From contig JAOPVD010000065.1 of NCBI GenBank assembly GCA_025966295.1, forward strand, positions 1 to 20,015: 20,015 bases of DNA. The letters run 5' to 3'. The stretch's first letter is position 1. Each line of letters begins with the position of its first letter. Both the position numbers and the translations under genes were made by a program. Below the pieces are notes generated by a model. That model was not told the DNA's origin. It ran no database searches and worked only from the letters and a program-made list of their open reading frames with translations. Of the stretch, positions 1 through 7,934 are shown one piece after another. The stretch is from Frankiales bacterium. GTDB taxonomy: Bacteria > Actinomycetota > Actinomycetes > Mycobacteriales > SCTD01.

Positions 1-2
1 AA

Positions 3-1625
3 CGTCCGCTCTCGCTGCTGTTCTGTGACTTGGACCGGTTCAAGGCCGTCAACGACACGTACGGCCACGCCATCGGTGATGCGCTGCTCGTCCAAGCCGC
101 TCAGCGGATCCGTGCGGTGGTGCGGCCCGGCGACACGGTGGCCCGGATGGGCGGTGACGAGTTTGTCGTCATCTGCGAGGACCTCGGCGACGACAGCGGC
201 GAGGTCATCGCCGCCCGGATGCGTGCGGCACTGGAGCAGCCGTTCCGGCTCTCGGTGGGCCAGGTGCGGATCGGCGCCAGCATCGGCGTCGCCACCGCGG
301 CCGCGGAGGACCTCAGCGTGGAAGGCCTGCTGGCGCTGGCAGATGAGCGGATGTACGCCGAGAAGCACGCCGTCGCCCGGGCGCCCGAAGGCGACCGGCC
401 GCTGCTGCGCAGCGCACCTGAGCTGTCGGGCCTGGCCGGGGGCCAGGTGGAGCGCATCCTGGAGCTCGCACGCAGGCACCTGGACATGGACGCCGTCCAC
501 ATCTCGCAGTTCACGGACGGCCAGCAGGTTCACCGGGCCGTTGGTGGTGACGCGGGCTCCTTCGGGCTCGTCGCCGGGTCCGCAAACGCCCTGGACGCGG
601 GCTACTGCCACCGCATGGTGTGCGGTGAGATCCCGCAGGTGATCCCGGACACCGCCGCCGAGGAGGGGGTCTGCGACCTCCCGGTGACCACCGCGGCCGG
701 CCTGGGGGCCTACATCGGCGTGCCCTTGCGCCTGTCCGACGGCACCATGTACGGGACGTTCTGCTGCCTGAGCCACAACGAGCGCCCGGACCTCGACAGC
801 CGGGACCTGGGCTTCATGCAGATGCTGGCCGCTCTTCTGGTGGACGACCTCGACGTGCAGCACACCGCGCAGCAGCGGCGGCAGGGTCTCACCGACATCG
901 TCCGGGCCGAACGGGTCACCATGGCGCTGCAGCCCATTGTCGACCTGAGCACCGGACGGTGCGCCGGTTTCGAGGCCCTTGCCCGCTTCCCGGCCCCTGC
1001 CGGCCCGCCGGACACCGTGTTCGCGCTGGCGCGTGAGACCGGGCTGGACCTGGACCTGCAGCTCATGACGGCGCGGCGGGCCCTTGCCGTCCTGCCGCTC
1101 CTCGGCCCCGGGCAGCGCCTGGGGGTCAACGTGACCCCGGACATCGCCGTACTGCTGGCCGGCAGCGCCATCTTCGAGGACGTCCCGGTGGAGCACCTGG
1201 TGCTGGAGATCACCGAGCACCAGGCGGTCGAGTCCTATGCCGAGCTGCGGGAGCAGCTGGAGCCGCTGCGTGCGCGCGGACTCCAGCTGGCCATCGACGA
1301 TGCCGGCGCCGGGTACGCCTCCCTGCACCACATCGTCGAGCTCAGGCCGGACATCATCAAGATCGACGGATCCCTGGTCAACGGCCTGGCCTCGGACGCC
1401 GCGCGCCGCAGCGCGGTGCTGAGCCTGGTGCTGCTCGGGCAGGAGCTCGGCGCCGCCGTCGTCGCCGAAGGCATCGAGACGCACGCGGACCTCGCCGCGG
1501 CGAGGAGTCTGGGGGTGGGCGCCGCCCAGGGCTACCTGCTCGCCCGCCCCAGCACCGACCCAGGGGACCACGCCTACTGGGCAGCCGGTCCAGACCTGCT
1601 GGCCGCGGCGTCAGCAGGTATCTGA
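3..1625 (+). CDS. GGDEF-GAF-EAL cyclic-di-GMP turnover protein, 5' end missing
   Basis: The reading frame is open from the left edge, so the N-terminus lies outside the window. An intact GGDEF motif sits at 150-164, preceded by the DLDRFKAVNDTYGH helix typical of diguanylate cyclases. A GAF-like region follows at roughly 430-880, with the core YIGVPLRLSDGTMYGTF. The EAL domain runs from about 900 to 1580. Its metal and catalytic residues look complete: EAL at 972-980, NVTPD, LEITEH, the DD pair at 1296-1301, the lysine of KID at 1359-1361, AEGIET and AQGYL. Both synthesis and hydrolysis of cyclic-di-GMP are therefore possible on sequence grounds; which dominates cannot be told. The GAF domain lies between the two catalytic domains instead of before them. 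A gap of 106 bp and a candidate promoter separate it from the next gene, and nothing links it to the catabolic genes. The family call is firm; the ligand is unknown. Confidence 0.93.
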   Translation, partial: RPLSLLFCDLDRFKAVNDTYGHAIGDALLVQAAQRIRAVVRPGDTVARMGGDEFVVICEDLGDDSGEVIAARMRAALEQPFRLSVGQVRIGASIGVATAAAEDLSVEGLLALADERMYAEKHAVARAPEGDRPLLRSAPELSGLAGGQVERILELARRHLDMDAVHISQFTDGQQVHRAVGGDAGSFGLVAGSANALDAGYCHRMVCGEIPQVIPDTAAEEGVCDLPVTTAAGLGAYIGVPLRLSDGTMYGTFCCLSHNERPDLDSRDLGFMQMLAALLVDDLDVQHTAQQRRQGLTDIVRAERVTMALQPIVDLSTGRCAGFEALARFPAPAGPPDTVFALARETGLDLDLQLMTARRALAVLPLLGPGQRLGVNVTPDIAVLLAGSAIFEDVPVEHLVLEITEHQAVESYAELREQLEPLRARGLQLAIDDAGAGYASLHHIVELRPDIIKIDGSLVNGLASDAARRSAVLSLVLLGQELGAAVVAEGIETHADLAAARSLGVGAAQGYLLARPSTDPGDHAYWAAGPDLLAAASAGI

Positions 1626-1663
1626 ACGGATCGACGCGTTTCCGGCGCGCTCGCCGCCAACCC

Positions 1664-1693
1664 TTGTTCTTTGCTCAACAACTGCGCTACCTT
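1664..1693 (+). promoter_or_regulatory. Candidate promoter for the aldehyde dehydrogenase operon
   Basis: TTGTTC at 1664-1669 and TACCTT at 1688-1693 are separated by 18 bp, a plausible sigma-70-type pair; the -10 fits the actinobacterial TAnnnT pattern. The transcript would have a leader of about 30 nt. The arms TTGTT (1664-1668) and AACAA (1677-1681) form an inverted repeat around 8 bp inside the promoter, so a repressor could bind here. This is read by eye only. Confidence 0.35.
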
Positions 1694-1722
1694 CGCGCCC
1701 GGATGGGCGAGACACACTCGAC

Positions 1723-1727
1723 GGAGG
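1723..1727 (+). promoter_or_regulatory. Ribosome binding site GGAGG
   Basis: GGAGG lies 4 bases before the GTG at 1732 and 13 before the in-frame GTG at 1741. The first spacing is short but more usual than the second, so 1732 was chosen as start. Confidence 0.6.
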
Positions 1728-1731
1728 CACC

Positions 1732-3237
1732 GTGGGCATCGTGACCAGGAACGCGCGTTACTCGGAGCGAGCGGCCGGGTTCCTCCAGCGCCCGCACCGC
1801 CTGCTCATCGACGGCGACTGGGTGGACTCCCTCGACGGCGACCAGCTCTCGGTGACCGACCCGGCGACCGGGCAGACCGTCGCCCGGGTGGCGGCGGCGG
1901 GCCCCCGCGACATCGACCGGGCGGCCAAGGCGGCACACCGCGCCGTCGAGGAAGGTCCCTGGCGCACGATGAGCGCCCGCGACCGGTCACGACTGCTGAA
2001 CCGGCTGGCCGAGCTCCTGCGTGAGCACGGCGACGAGTTCGCCGAGCTCGAGTCGATCGACGCCGGCAAGCCCCTGGCGGCAGCCGCGTCCTTCGACGTG
2101 GAGTTCTCCCTGCGGCACCTGGAGTACTACGCGGGCTGGCCCACGAAGATCGCCGGAATGACCCTGCCGGTGGCGGTGCCCGACATGGCGGTCCGCACCG
2201 AGCGGGTGCCCGTGGGTGTCGCCGGTCAGATCATCCCGTGGAACTTCCCGCTCCTGATGGCGGCCTGGAAGCTCTCGCCGGCGCTGGCGGCCGGCTGCAC
2301 CGTGGTGCTCAAGCCGTCGGAGCTGACACCGCTGTCGGCACTGCGGTTGGGCGAGCTGATCTGCGAGGCGGGCTTCCCGCCGGGTGTCGTCAACATCGTG
2401 CCGGGCACCGGGGCGCTCGCCGGTGAGGCGCTGGTCAGCCACCCGCTCGTCCGCAAGATCGCCTTCACCGGCTCGACGGCCGTCGGCACGTCCATTGCGG
2501 CCTCCGCTGCCCAGACGATGAAGCGCGTGACCCTGGAGCTCGGCGGCAAGAGCGCGCTGCTGGTCTTCGATGACGCCGACCTGGACGTCTCGGTGGCTAC
2601 GGCCATGTCCGCGGCATTCGCCAACGCCGGGCAGAACTGCTCGGCCGGGTCCCGGATCTACGTGCAGCAGGGCATCCTCGCCGAGTTCGTCAAGGAGTTC
2701 GCGGCTCGGGCGGACGCCTTCCAGCTGGGGCATGGGCTCGATGCGGGCACCACGATGGGCCCGCTGATCTCGGCGCGGCAGCTCGAGCGCGTCACCGGCT
2801 ACATCCGTGGGGCAGAGCAGGCCGGCGCGACGCTGGCCACCGGTGGCACGCACCCGCCGGCCGGCGTCGACCCGGAGGGCTTCTTCGTCCGACCCACGAT
2901 CGTGACCGACGTGCCGCAGGACGCCACGATCGTGCAGGAGGAGGTGTTCGGCCCGGTCGTGGTCGTGCTGCCCTTCCAGGACGAGCAGGAGGCGGTGCAC
3001 AAGGCCAACGACTCGGCGTACGGGCTGGCTGCGGGCGTCATGACGCGCGACGTCGGCAGGGCCCACCGCGTGACCAGCCAGATGCATGCCGGATCGGTCT
3101 ACGTCAACACCTACGGCTTCAGCGACGCGGCCGCGCCGTACGGCGGCTTCAAGCAGTCCGGCGTCGGCCGGGAGCTCGGCGCCGAGAACCTCGACGCCTA
3201 CCTCGAGACCCGCACCGTGTGGACCAGCCTCGCCTGA
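1732..3237 (+). CDS. NAD(P)-dependent aldehyde dehydrogenase
   Basis: This 501-residue protein has the normal length for the betaine/phenylacetaldehyde-type aldehyde dehydrogenase superfamily. It would oxidise an aldehyde to a carboxylic acid in the cytoplasm. Visible motifs are IIPWNFPLL with the oxyanion Asn at residue 171, FTGSTAVG in the cofactor fold, LELGGKS with the general base Glu269, and GQNCSAG with the nucleophile Cys303. The C-terminal PYGGFKQSGVGRE segment is also typical. It starts with GTG behind GGAGG. It is the first gene of the island and sits 93 bp before the copper amine oxidase, whose aldehyde product is its most likely substrate; that pairing is inference. The exact aldehyde cannot be read from the sequence. 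Confidence 0.93.
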   Translation: MGIVTRNARYSERAAGFLQRPHRLLIDGDWVDSLDGDQLSVTDPATGQTVARVAAAGPRDIDRAAKAAHRAVEEGPWRTMSARDRSRLLNRLAELLREHGDEFAELESIDAGKPLAAAASFDVEFSLRHLEYYAGWPTKIAGMTLPVAVPDMAVRTERVPVGVAGQIIPWNFPLLMAAWKLSPALAAGCTVVLKPSELTPLSALRLGELICEAGFPPGVVNIVPGTGALAGEALVSHPLVRKIAFTGSTAVGTSIAASAAQTMKRVTLELGGKSALLVFDDADLDVSVATAMSAAFANAGQNCSAGSRIYVQQGILAEFVKEFAARADAFQLGHGLDAGTTMGPLISARQLERVTGYIRGAEQAGATLATGGTHPPAGVDPEGFFVRPTIVTDVPQDATIVQEEVFGPVVVVLPFQDEQEAVHKANDSAYGLAAGVMTRDVGRAHRVTSQMHAGSVYVNTYGFSDAAAPYGGFKQSGVGRELGAENLDAYLETRTVWTSLA

Positions 3238-3330
3238 CCGGCGGCCTCCAATCCGTCCTGCGGGACCACCTCACCGACATCCGACGGTGCGGCCCTGGTT
3301 CCGCGTGCCCCTGAATCGAAGAAGGACAGC

Positions 3331-5247
3331 ATGACGACGACACCGCGCATCCACCCGCTCGACCCCCTCAGCACGCAGGAGATCGAGCAGGCCGTCCAGG
3401 TCCTCCGTGACGCGAAGCAGCTGCACGACGGGTTCCGGTTCGCCACCATCGACCTGGTCGAGCCCGGCAAGGACGTCGTCCGGGACTTCACCCCTGGCAG
3501 CCCGATCGTGGTCGACGTCGCGCTGGTGACGCTCGACCGGATCGAGCACCGGGCCTACCGCGCGGTCGTGAGCCTCGACCAGCGCATCGTGCGCTCCTGG
3601 GACGAGCTCATCGGGGTGCAGCCCGCCATCATGCTCGACGAGTTCGAGGAGGCCGAGCGGATCTGCAAGCAGGACAAGGACTTCCTCGCAGCGCTGGCCC
3701 TGCGCGGCGTCACGGACCCGGAGCTGATCTGCGTCGACCCGTGGTCGGCCGGTTTCTACGGCCAGGACGACGAGGGCCGGCGACTGGTGCACGCCATGGT
3801 GTGGGTCCGCAGCCGCCCGGGGGACAACCAGTACGCCCACCCCGTGGACAACCTGTGCGCCGTGGTGGACCTCGACGAGGGCCGCATCATCCGCATCGAG
3901 GACCACGGCGTGGTGCCGGTGCCGCAGCAGGACGCCAACTACACCGCTGCGAGCGTCGAGCACTTCCGCACCGACGTGAAGGACCTCGAGATCGTCCAGC
4001 CGGACGGCCCGAGCTTCGACGTCGACGGCCACCACATCCGCTGGCAGAAGTGGGACTTCCGGTTCGGCTTCACCGTGCGCGAGGGCCTGGTGCTGCACGA
4101 CATCGGCTACACCGACAACGGCGAGCGCCGGCCGGTCCTGCACCGGGCCTCGATGGCCGAGATGGTCGTGCCGTACGGCGACCCCGCGCCGCTGCAGTAC
4201 CGGAAGAACGCCTTCGACGCCGGTGAGTACCTGCTCGGTGCGCTGGCGAACTCGCTGGAGCTCGGCTGCGACTGCCTGGGCGAGATCCGCTACTTCGACG
4301 GCGTCATCAACGACAGCCTCGGGCAGGCACGGGTCATCAAGAACGCCATCTGCCTGCACGAAGAGGATGCGGGCATCCTCTGGAAGCACACCGACTGGCG
4401 GACCAACATCGGCGAGGTGCGGCGGGCCCGGCGGCTCATCATCAGCTACATCGCGACGGTCGGGAACTACGAGTACGGCTTCTACTGGGTGCTCCACCAG
4501 GACGGCGCGATCGAGCTCGAGGTCAAGCTGACCGGCATCGCCACCACCGGGGCGCTGGAGCCGGGCGCGACAACGCCGTTCGGGCAGCTGCTCAACAAGG
4601 ACGGGCTGTACGGGCCCATCCACCAGCACGTGTTCTGCGCCCGTCTCGACATGCAGGTCGACGGCGAGCGCAATGCCGTGTACGAGGTGCACACCGAGAG
4701 CGTCCCGGCCGGCCCGGAGAACCCGCACGGGAACGCCTTCCGTGCGGTCGAGACGCTCCTGGCGACCGAGCTCGTGGCGCGGCAGAAGGCCGCCCCGGAG
4801 CAGCACCGCTTCTGGAAGGTCGTCAACCACGACCGGCGCAACGCCGTCGGGGAGCCGACGGGCTACCGGCTCGACGCCACCAACGCCGTGCAGCAGCTGA
4901 GCCTGCCCGAGGCCCACATCAGCAAGCGGGCGGTCTTCGCGCAGAACCACCTGTGGGTCACGCCGTTCCGCGAGGACGAGCGCCACCCTGCCGGCGAGTA
5001 CCCGAACCAGAGCCGCGGCGGCGAGGACGGGCTCGGGGTATGGACCGAGCAGGACCGCAGCATCGTCGACACCAACGTGGTCCTGTGGCACGTGTTCGGC
5101 GCGCACCACGAAGTGCGGCTGGAGGACTGGCCGGTGATGCCCGTGGCCAAGGTCGGCTTCCGACTGCAGCCGTGGGGCTTCTTCGACCAGAACCCGACGC
5201 TCGATGTCCCCCCGTCGAAGTCCGCGCACTGTCGTTCGCAGCAATGA
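3331..5247 (+). CDS. Copper/TPQ primary amine oxidase
   Basis: A 638-residue copper amine oxidase, close in length to the Arthrobacter globiformis enzyme. The family oxidises RCH2NH2 to an aldehyde with release of ammonia and hydrogen peroxide. The self-processing cofactor tyrosine is Tyr380 in the motif NYEY. The copper ligands are His431 and His433 (HQH) and very probably His593, just before EVRLEDWPVMP. The catalytic-base Asp is Asp296 in AFDAGEYLLG, followed by the signature SLELGCDCLG. No signal peptide is visible, so it should be cytoplasmic. A purine-rich site (AAGGA) precedes the ATG. Its stop overlaps the pxpA start by ATGA, so it is co-translated with the lactam genes. Physiological substrate is unknown; the context suggests an amine liberated from an amide. 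No catalase is visible in the window to remove the peroxide. Confidence 0.95.
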   Translation: MTTTPRIHPLDPLSTQEIEQAVQVLRDAKQLHDGFRFATIDLVEPGKDVVRDFTPGSPIVVDVALVTLDRIEHRAYRAVVSLDQRIVRSWDELIGVQPAIMLDEFEEAERICKQDKDFLAALALRGVTDPELICVDPWSAGFYGQDDEGRRLVHAMVWVRSRPGDNQYAHPVDNLCAVVDLDEGRIIRIEDHGVVPVPQQDANYTAASVEHFRTDVKDLEIVQPDGPSFDVDGHHIRWQKWDFRFGFTVREGLVLHDIGYTDNGERRPVLHRASMAEMVVPYGDPAPLQYRKNAFDAGEYLLGALANSLELGCDCLGEIRYFDGVINDSLGQARVIKNAICLHEEDAGILWKHTDWRTNIGEVRRARRLIISYIATVGNYEYGFYWVLHQDGAIELEVKLTGIATTGALEPGATTPFGQLLNKDGLYGPIHQHVFCARLDMQVDGERNAVYEVHTESVPAGPENPHGNAFRAVETLLATELVARQKAAPEQHRFWKVVNHDRRNAVGEPTGYRLDATNAVQQLSLPEAHISKRAVFAQNHLWVTPFREDERHPAGEYPNQSRGGEDGLGVWTEQDRSIVDTNVVLWHVFGAHHEVRLEDWPVMPVAKVGFRLQPWGFFDQNPTLDVPPSKSAHCRSQQ

Positions 5248-6008
5248 GCACCGCCAAGGTCGACCTCAACTGCGACGTCGGCGAGGGCTTCGGCACCTGG
5301 ACCATGGGGCCCGACGCGGAGCTGATGCAGCTGGTCACGAGTGCGAACGTGGCCTGTGGCTTCCACGCCGGCGATCCCAGCTGGATGCGCCGCACCTGCG
5401 AGCTGGCCGCCCAGTGCGGGGTGACGGTCGGCGCTCAAGTGGGCTACCCCGACCTGGTCGGCTTTGGCCGGCGGCATCTCGAGATGGCCCCGGCCGAGCT
5501 GACCGACGCCGTGCTCTACCAGATCGGTGCGCTGGACGGGTTTGCCCGGGCGGCCGGGACGCCTGTCCGGTACGTCAAGCCGCACGGTGCGCTGTACCAC
5601 GCTGCCGCGGAGCGGCCGGACTACGCGCTGGCCGTCGTGACGGCGGTGCGCCAGTTCGACCGCGCGCTGGCCGTGGTCGCTCCTCCGCGCAGCCAGCTGG
5701 CGCAGGCCGCCGCCGAGGCGGGGTTGACCGTGGTGGTGGAGGGCTTCGCCGATCGTGGCTACGCCGCCGACGGCCGGTTGCTGGCCCGCTCGTTGCCGGG
5801 CGCCGTGCTGACCGACCCGGAGGCCGTCGGCCGGCAGGCCGTGGCGCTGGCCACCGGCGCCCAAGAGAGCCCTGCCGGCGGCCCCATCGCCACGCTCTGC
5901 GTGCACAGTGACACCCCGGGCGCCGCGGCGGTGGCCCAGGCGGCCCGGTCCGCGCTGGAGCAGGCCGGGATCGCGGTCGTCCCCTTCGCCGGTGGTATCA
6001 GCCGGTGA
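5244..6008 (+). CDS. pxpA: LamB/YcsF family 5-oxoprolinase subunit A
   Basis: This 254-residue protein belongs to the LamB/YcsF family. With PxpB and PxpC it forms the bacterial ATP-dependent 5-oxoprolinase, which opens pyroglutamate to glutamate; the fungal relative LamB is required for 2-pyrrolidone use. Family motifs are VDLNCDVGEGFG (residues 6-17), SANVACGFHAGDP (33-45), FGRRHLEM, YVKPHGALYHAA and EGFADRGYAADG. The usual GAHPxxPD motif reads GAQVGYPD here (63-70), with Gln in place of His. I believe this variant occurs in other actinobacterial members. The ATG overlaps the amine-oxidase stop (ATGA), and the 3' end overlaps pxpB. Because it is embedded among amine and amide genes, the real substrate may be another lactam rather than pyroglutamate. 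Confidence 0.92.
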   Translation: MSTAKVDLNCDVGEGFGTWTMGPDAELMQLVTSANVACGFHAGDPSWMRRTCELAAQCGVTVGAQVGYPDLVGFGRRHLEMAPAELTDAVLYQIGALDGFARAAGTPVRYVKPHGALYHAAAERPDYALAVVTAVRQFDRALAVVAPPRSQLAQAAAEAGLTVVVEGFADRGYAADGRLLARSLPGAVLTDPEAVGRQAVALATGAQESPAGGPIATLCVHSDTPGAAAVAQAARSALEQAGIAVVPFAGGISR

Positions 6009-6631
6009 CCTCGGGCGTCATCATCCGGCCCTGCGGGCTGGAGGCGGTGCTCCTGGAGGTGGAGGACCGCGGGCAGGTCCTCGACCGCTATGAGGCGCTG
6101 TCCGCCCATGCCCCGGCCGGCGTCCGGGACGTGGTGCCGTCGCAAGTCGCCATCCTCGTCTCCTTCGATCCCGCTGTGACCACGCTCGAGGCGGTCGTCG
6201 CCTGGATCGGCGCCGTCCCGGCCGTGACGAGCTCCCGGGCGGCAGCCGCGGCGGTCCAGATCGCTGTGACCTACGACGGCGAGGACCTGGCCGCGGTGGC
6301 GGCAGCGGCCGGGATGACGTCGGAGGAGGTCGTCCGCGCCCACACCGCGGCGGAGTTCCGGGTCGCCTTCTGCGGCTTCACCCCCGGCTTCGCCTACCTG
6401 AGCGGATTGCCGGTGGAGCTGCAACTGCCACGGCGCTCCACTCCCCGGACCCGGGTGCCGGCGGGCTCGGTGGCCATCGCCAGCGAGTTCTCGGCGGTGT
6501 ACCCGCAGGCATCCCCAGGTGGCTGGCACCTGCTCGGGCGCGCCGACGTGCGGATGTGGGACCTGGATCGCGAGGTGCCTGGGCTCCTCAGTCCTGGCGA
6601 CACCGTCCGGTTCATCGCGAGCCCGCCATGA
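6005..6631 (+). CDS. pxpB: KipI family 5-oxoprolinase subunit B
   Basis: A 208-residue protein of the KipI/PxpB (allophanate hydrolase subunit 1-like) family, a partner of PxpA and PxpC. It shows RDVVPSQVAILVSFDP near residue 45, FCGFTPGFAYLSGLP (122-136), VPAGSVAIAS (151-160) and SPGGWHLLGR (170-179), all hallmark segments. The GTG start overlaps the pxpA stop (GTGA) and the stop overlaps the pxpC ATG, so the three proteins should be made in step. Bacillus KipI was first described as a sporulation-kinase inhibitor, but the conserved bacterial role of the set is lactam hydrolysis. No key segment is missing. Confidence 0.93.
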   Translation: MTSGVIIRPCGLEAVLLEVEDRGQVLDRYEALSAHAPAGVRDVVPSQVAILVSFDPAVTTLEAVVAWIGAVPAVTSSRAAAAAVQIAVTYDGEDLAAVAAAAGMTSEEVVRAHTAAEFRVAFCGFTPGFAYLSGLPVELQLPRRSTPRTRVPAGSVAIASEFSAVYPQASPGGWHLLGRADVRMWDLDREVPGLLSPGDTVRFIASPP

Positions 6632-7521
6632 TGGATGTGCTCGAGGTCAGCGGCCTGCTGACGGTCCAGGACCTGGGTCGTCCCGGCTACGGGCACTGGG
6701 GCGTCTCGCCGTCCGGGGCTGCGGACCGGACCAGCCTGCGGCTGGCCAACCGCCTGGTCGGCAACGACGAGGGCTCGGCGGCCCTGGAGCTGACGCTGGG
6801 CACCCTGACGGTGCGGGCCCGAAGCCGGACCCTGGTCGCCATCACCGGAGCCCCTGCGGCCGCCTGGATCGACGACAGGCCGGTACCCACGCTGCGGTCG
6901 TTGCTCCTGGACGCGGGACGCACGCTTCGCCTCGCACGGCCGACGGTGGGTCTGCGCACCTACCTGGCCGCGTCCGGGGGAGTCGCCGTACCGGAAGTGC
7001 TGGGCTCGCGGTCGACCGACACGCTGTCGGGCCTGGGTCCGGCGCCGGTCCAGGCCGGCGACGCGCTGCCGCTCGGCAGACCTGCCGCCGGCCCACCGCC
7101 GGCCGTCGATGTGTTCACGCAGCGGTACTTGGGCGGCGGCGACGGTCCGCTTCCGGTGCTGCTGGGTCCGCGCGCCGACTGGTTCTCCGCCGACGTGCTG
7201 CGCACCTTGAGCAGCGCCAGCTACCGCGTCACCTCCGACAGCAACCGGGTGGGGGTGCGCCTCGACGGCGCGGCGCTCACCCGGTCGAGGACGGGCGAGC
7301 TGGCGCCGGAGGGTGTGGTCCGGGGCGCCATGCAGGTACCCCCCAGCGGGATGCCGATGGTGTTCCTGTCCGACCACCCGGTCACCGGCGGCTACCCCGT
7401 CCTCGCGGTCCTGCTGCCCGCCGCGGCCGATCGGCTCGCGCAGCTGCGCCCGGGCGATGAGGTCCGCTTCGCCCTTGTTGGTCCGGGCCGGTCGGCGGAG
7501 GACGCGCCCGGAAGCCGTTGA
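6628..7521 (+). CDS. pxpC: KipA family 5-oxoprolinase subunit C
   Basis: A 297-residue biotin-dependent-carboxylase-like (KipA/PxpC, allophanate hydrolase subunit 2-like) protein. Motifs include VQDLGRPGYGHWGVSPSGA near the N-terminus, LELTLG, RTYLAASGGV, SDSNRVGVRL, the segment VPPSGMPMVFLSDHPVTGGYPV and a closing LRPGDEVRF. Length and order match the family. It starts with ATGATG; the first ATG (6628) overlaps the pxpB stop and is preferred, the second is at 6631. It ends the first overlapping gene string, 65 bp before the dimethylformamidase-like genes. It should work only as a complex with PxpA and PxpB. Confidence 0.93.
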   Translation: MMDVLEVSGLLTVQDLGRPGYGHWGVSPSGAADRTSLRLANRLVGNDEGSAALELTLGTLTVRARSRTLVAITGAPAAAWIDDRPVPTLRSLLLDAGRTLRLARPTVGLRTYLAASGGVAVPEVLGSRSTDTLSGLGPAPVQAGDALPLGRPAAGPPPAVDVFTQRYLGGGDGPLPVLLGPRADWFSADVLRTLSSASYRVTSDSNRVGVRLDGAALTRSRTGELAPEGVVRGAMQVPPSGMPMVFLSDHPVTGGYPVLAVLLPAAADRLAQLRPGDEVRFALVGPGRSAEDAPGSR

Positions 7522-7522
7522 G

Positions 7523-7554
7523 TTGCTGCACGATTGAGTGATCTGCCTTACAGT
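7523..7554 (+). promoter_or_regulatory. Possible internal promoter before the DMFase-like genes
   Basis: The 65-bp gap after pxpC is the first real break in the gene string. It contains TACAGT at 7549-7554, a good TAnnnT -10, with TTGCTG at 7523-7528 as the best -35. Their 20-bp spacing is longer than ideal. Start-codon distance from the -10 (33 bases) is similar to that at the aldehyde dehydrogenase. A weak imperfect palindrome lies around 7529-7547. The call is tentative. Confidence 0.25.
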
Positions 7555-7576
7555 CCGCCAGGGTTCGAAGAGAGTG

Positions 7577-7581
7577 AGGAG
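7577..7581 (+). promoter_or_regulatory. Ribosome binding site AGGAG
   Basis: AGGAG within a purine-rich run (7576-7584) lies 5 bases before the GTG at 7587. It fixes the start of the small subunit. Confidence 0.65.
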
Positions 7582-7586
7582 AGGCA

Positions 7587-7934
7587 GTGGAGCACCAGCC
7601 AGCGTCCGACCGCCCTGCTCTCGAGCTGGCCCGCGAGTTCCAGCGTGCGCCGCTGGGCCACCACAGCCCGGCCCTGGCCCGGGTCCTGCGCGTGCTGCGC
7701 TCGGAGCCGCACGAGGGCAAGCACGTCATCGTCTGCACCAAGCCGTACCAGGAGTACCGGCTGGGCCGGCTGAGCGCCCGCAGGGGCGAGCCGGTCGCGC
7801 TCATCCCCGGGCTCGTCTACGGCTCGCGGGAAGACGCCGAGTGGGCCGTGTTCAGCCGCCGTTGGGAGCAGGTGTACGGCGAGCCGCTGGACCAGCTCGG
7901 CGGCCGCGGCGACCTGGTCGGGGAGCCGACATGA
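7587..7934 (+). CDS. N,N-dimethylformamidase-like small (alpha) subunit
   Basis: A 115-residue soluble protein resembling the small subunit of N,N-dimethylformamidase, which in Paracoccus is about 130 residues and assembles with the large catalytic subunit. Recognisable features are HHSPALARVLRVLR, a central KPYQEYRLGRL segment and a C-terminal stretch predicted to be helical (EDAEWAVFSRRWEQVYG). It has no signal peptide or membrane segment. GTG start with a good AGGAG site; the stop overlaps the ATG of the large subunit (ATGA), which fits fixed-stoichiometry synthesis. The assignment leans heavily on adjacency to the unmistakable large subunit. The substrate need not be dimethylformamide. 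Confidence 0.82.
   Translation: MEHQPASDRPALELAREFQRAPLGHHSPALARVLRVLRSEPHEGKHVIVCTKPYQEYRLGRLSARRGEPVALIPGLVYGSREDAEWAVFSRRWEQVYGEPLDQLGGRGDLVGEPT

Noticed and set aside
1643..1656. Small stem (CGGCG/CGCCG) after the GGDEF-GAF-EAL gene as a terminator.
   Set aside because: Five base pairs in such GC-rich DNA are expected by chance, and no T-run follows.
3271..5244. Long open frame of 657 codons on the minus strand opposite the amine oxidase gene.
   Set aside because: It is the high-GC antisense shadow of a gene with full copper amine oxidase motifs; its translation is Val/Asp/His/Leu-rich and matches no family.
1671..7554. A shared operator in the gaps before 1732 and 7587, based on the similar strings TTGCTCAACAA and TTGCTGCACGA.
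   Set aside because: Only 8 of 11 bases agree, and the distances to the -10 boxes differ by 9 bases; chance similarity is likely.
7538..7930. A 131-codon N-terminal extension of the DMFase-like large subunit.
   Set aside because: The extension is an out-of-frame reading of the small-subunit gene, Pro/Ala/Arg-rich and without motifs; the ATGA overlap at 7931 is the better start.
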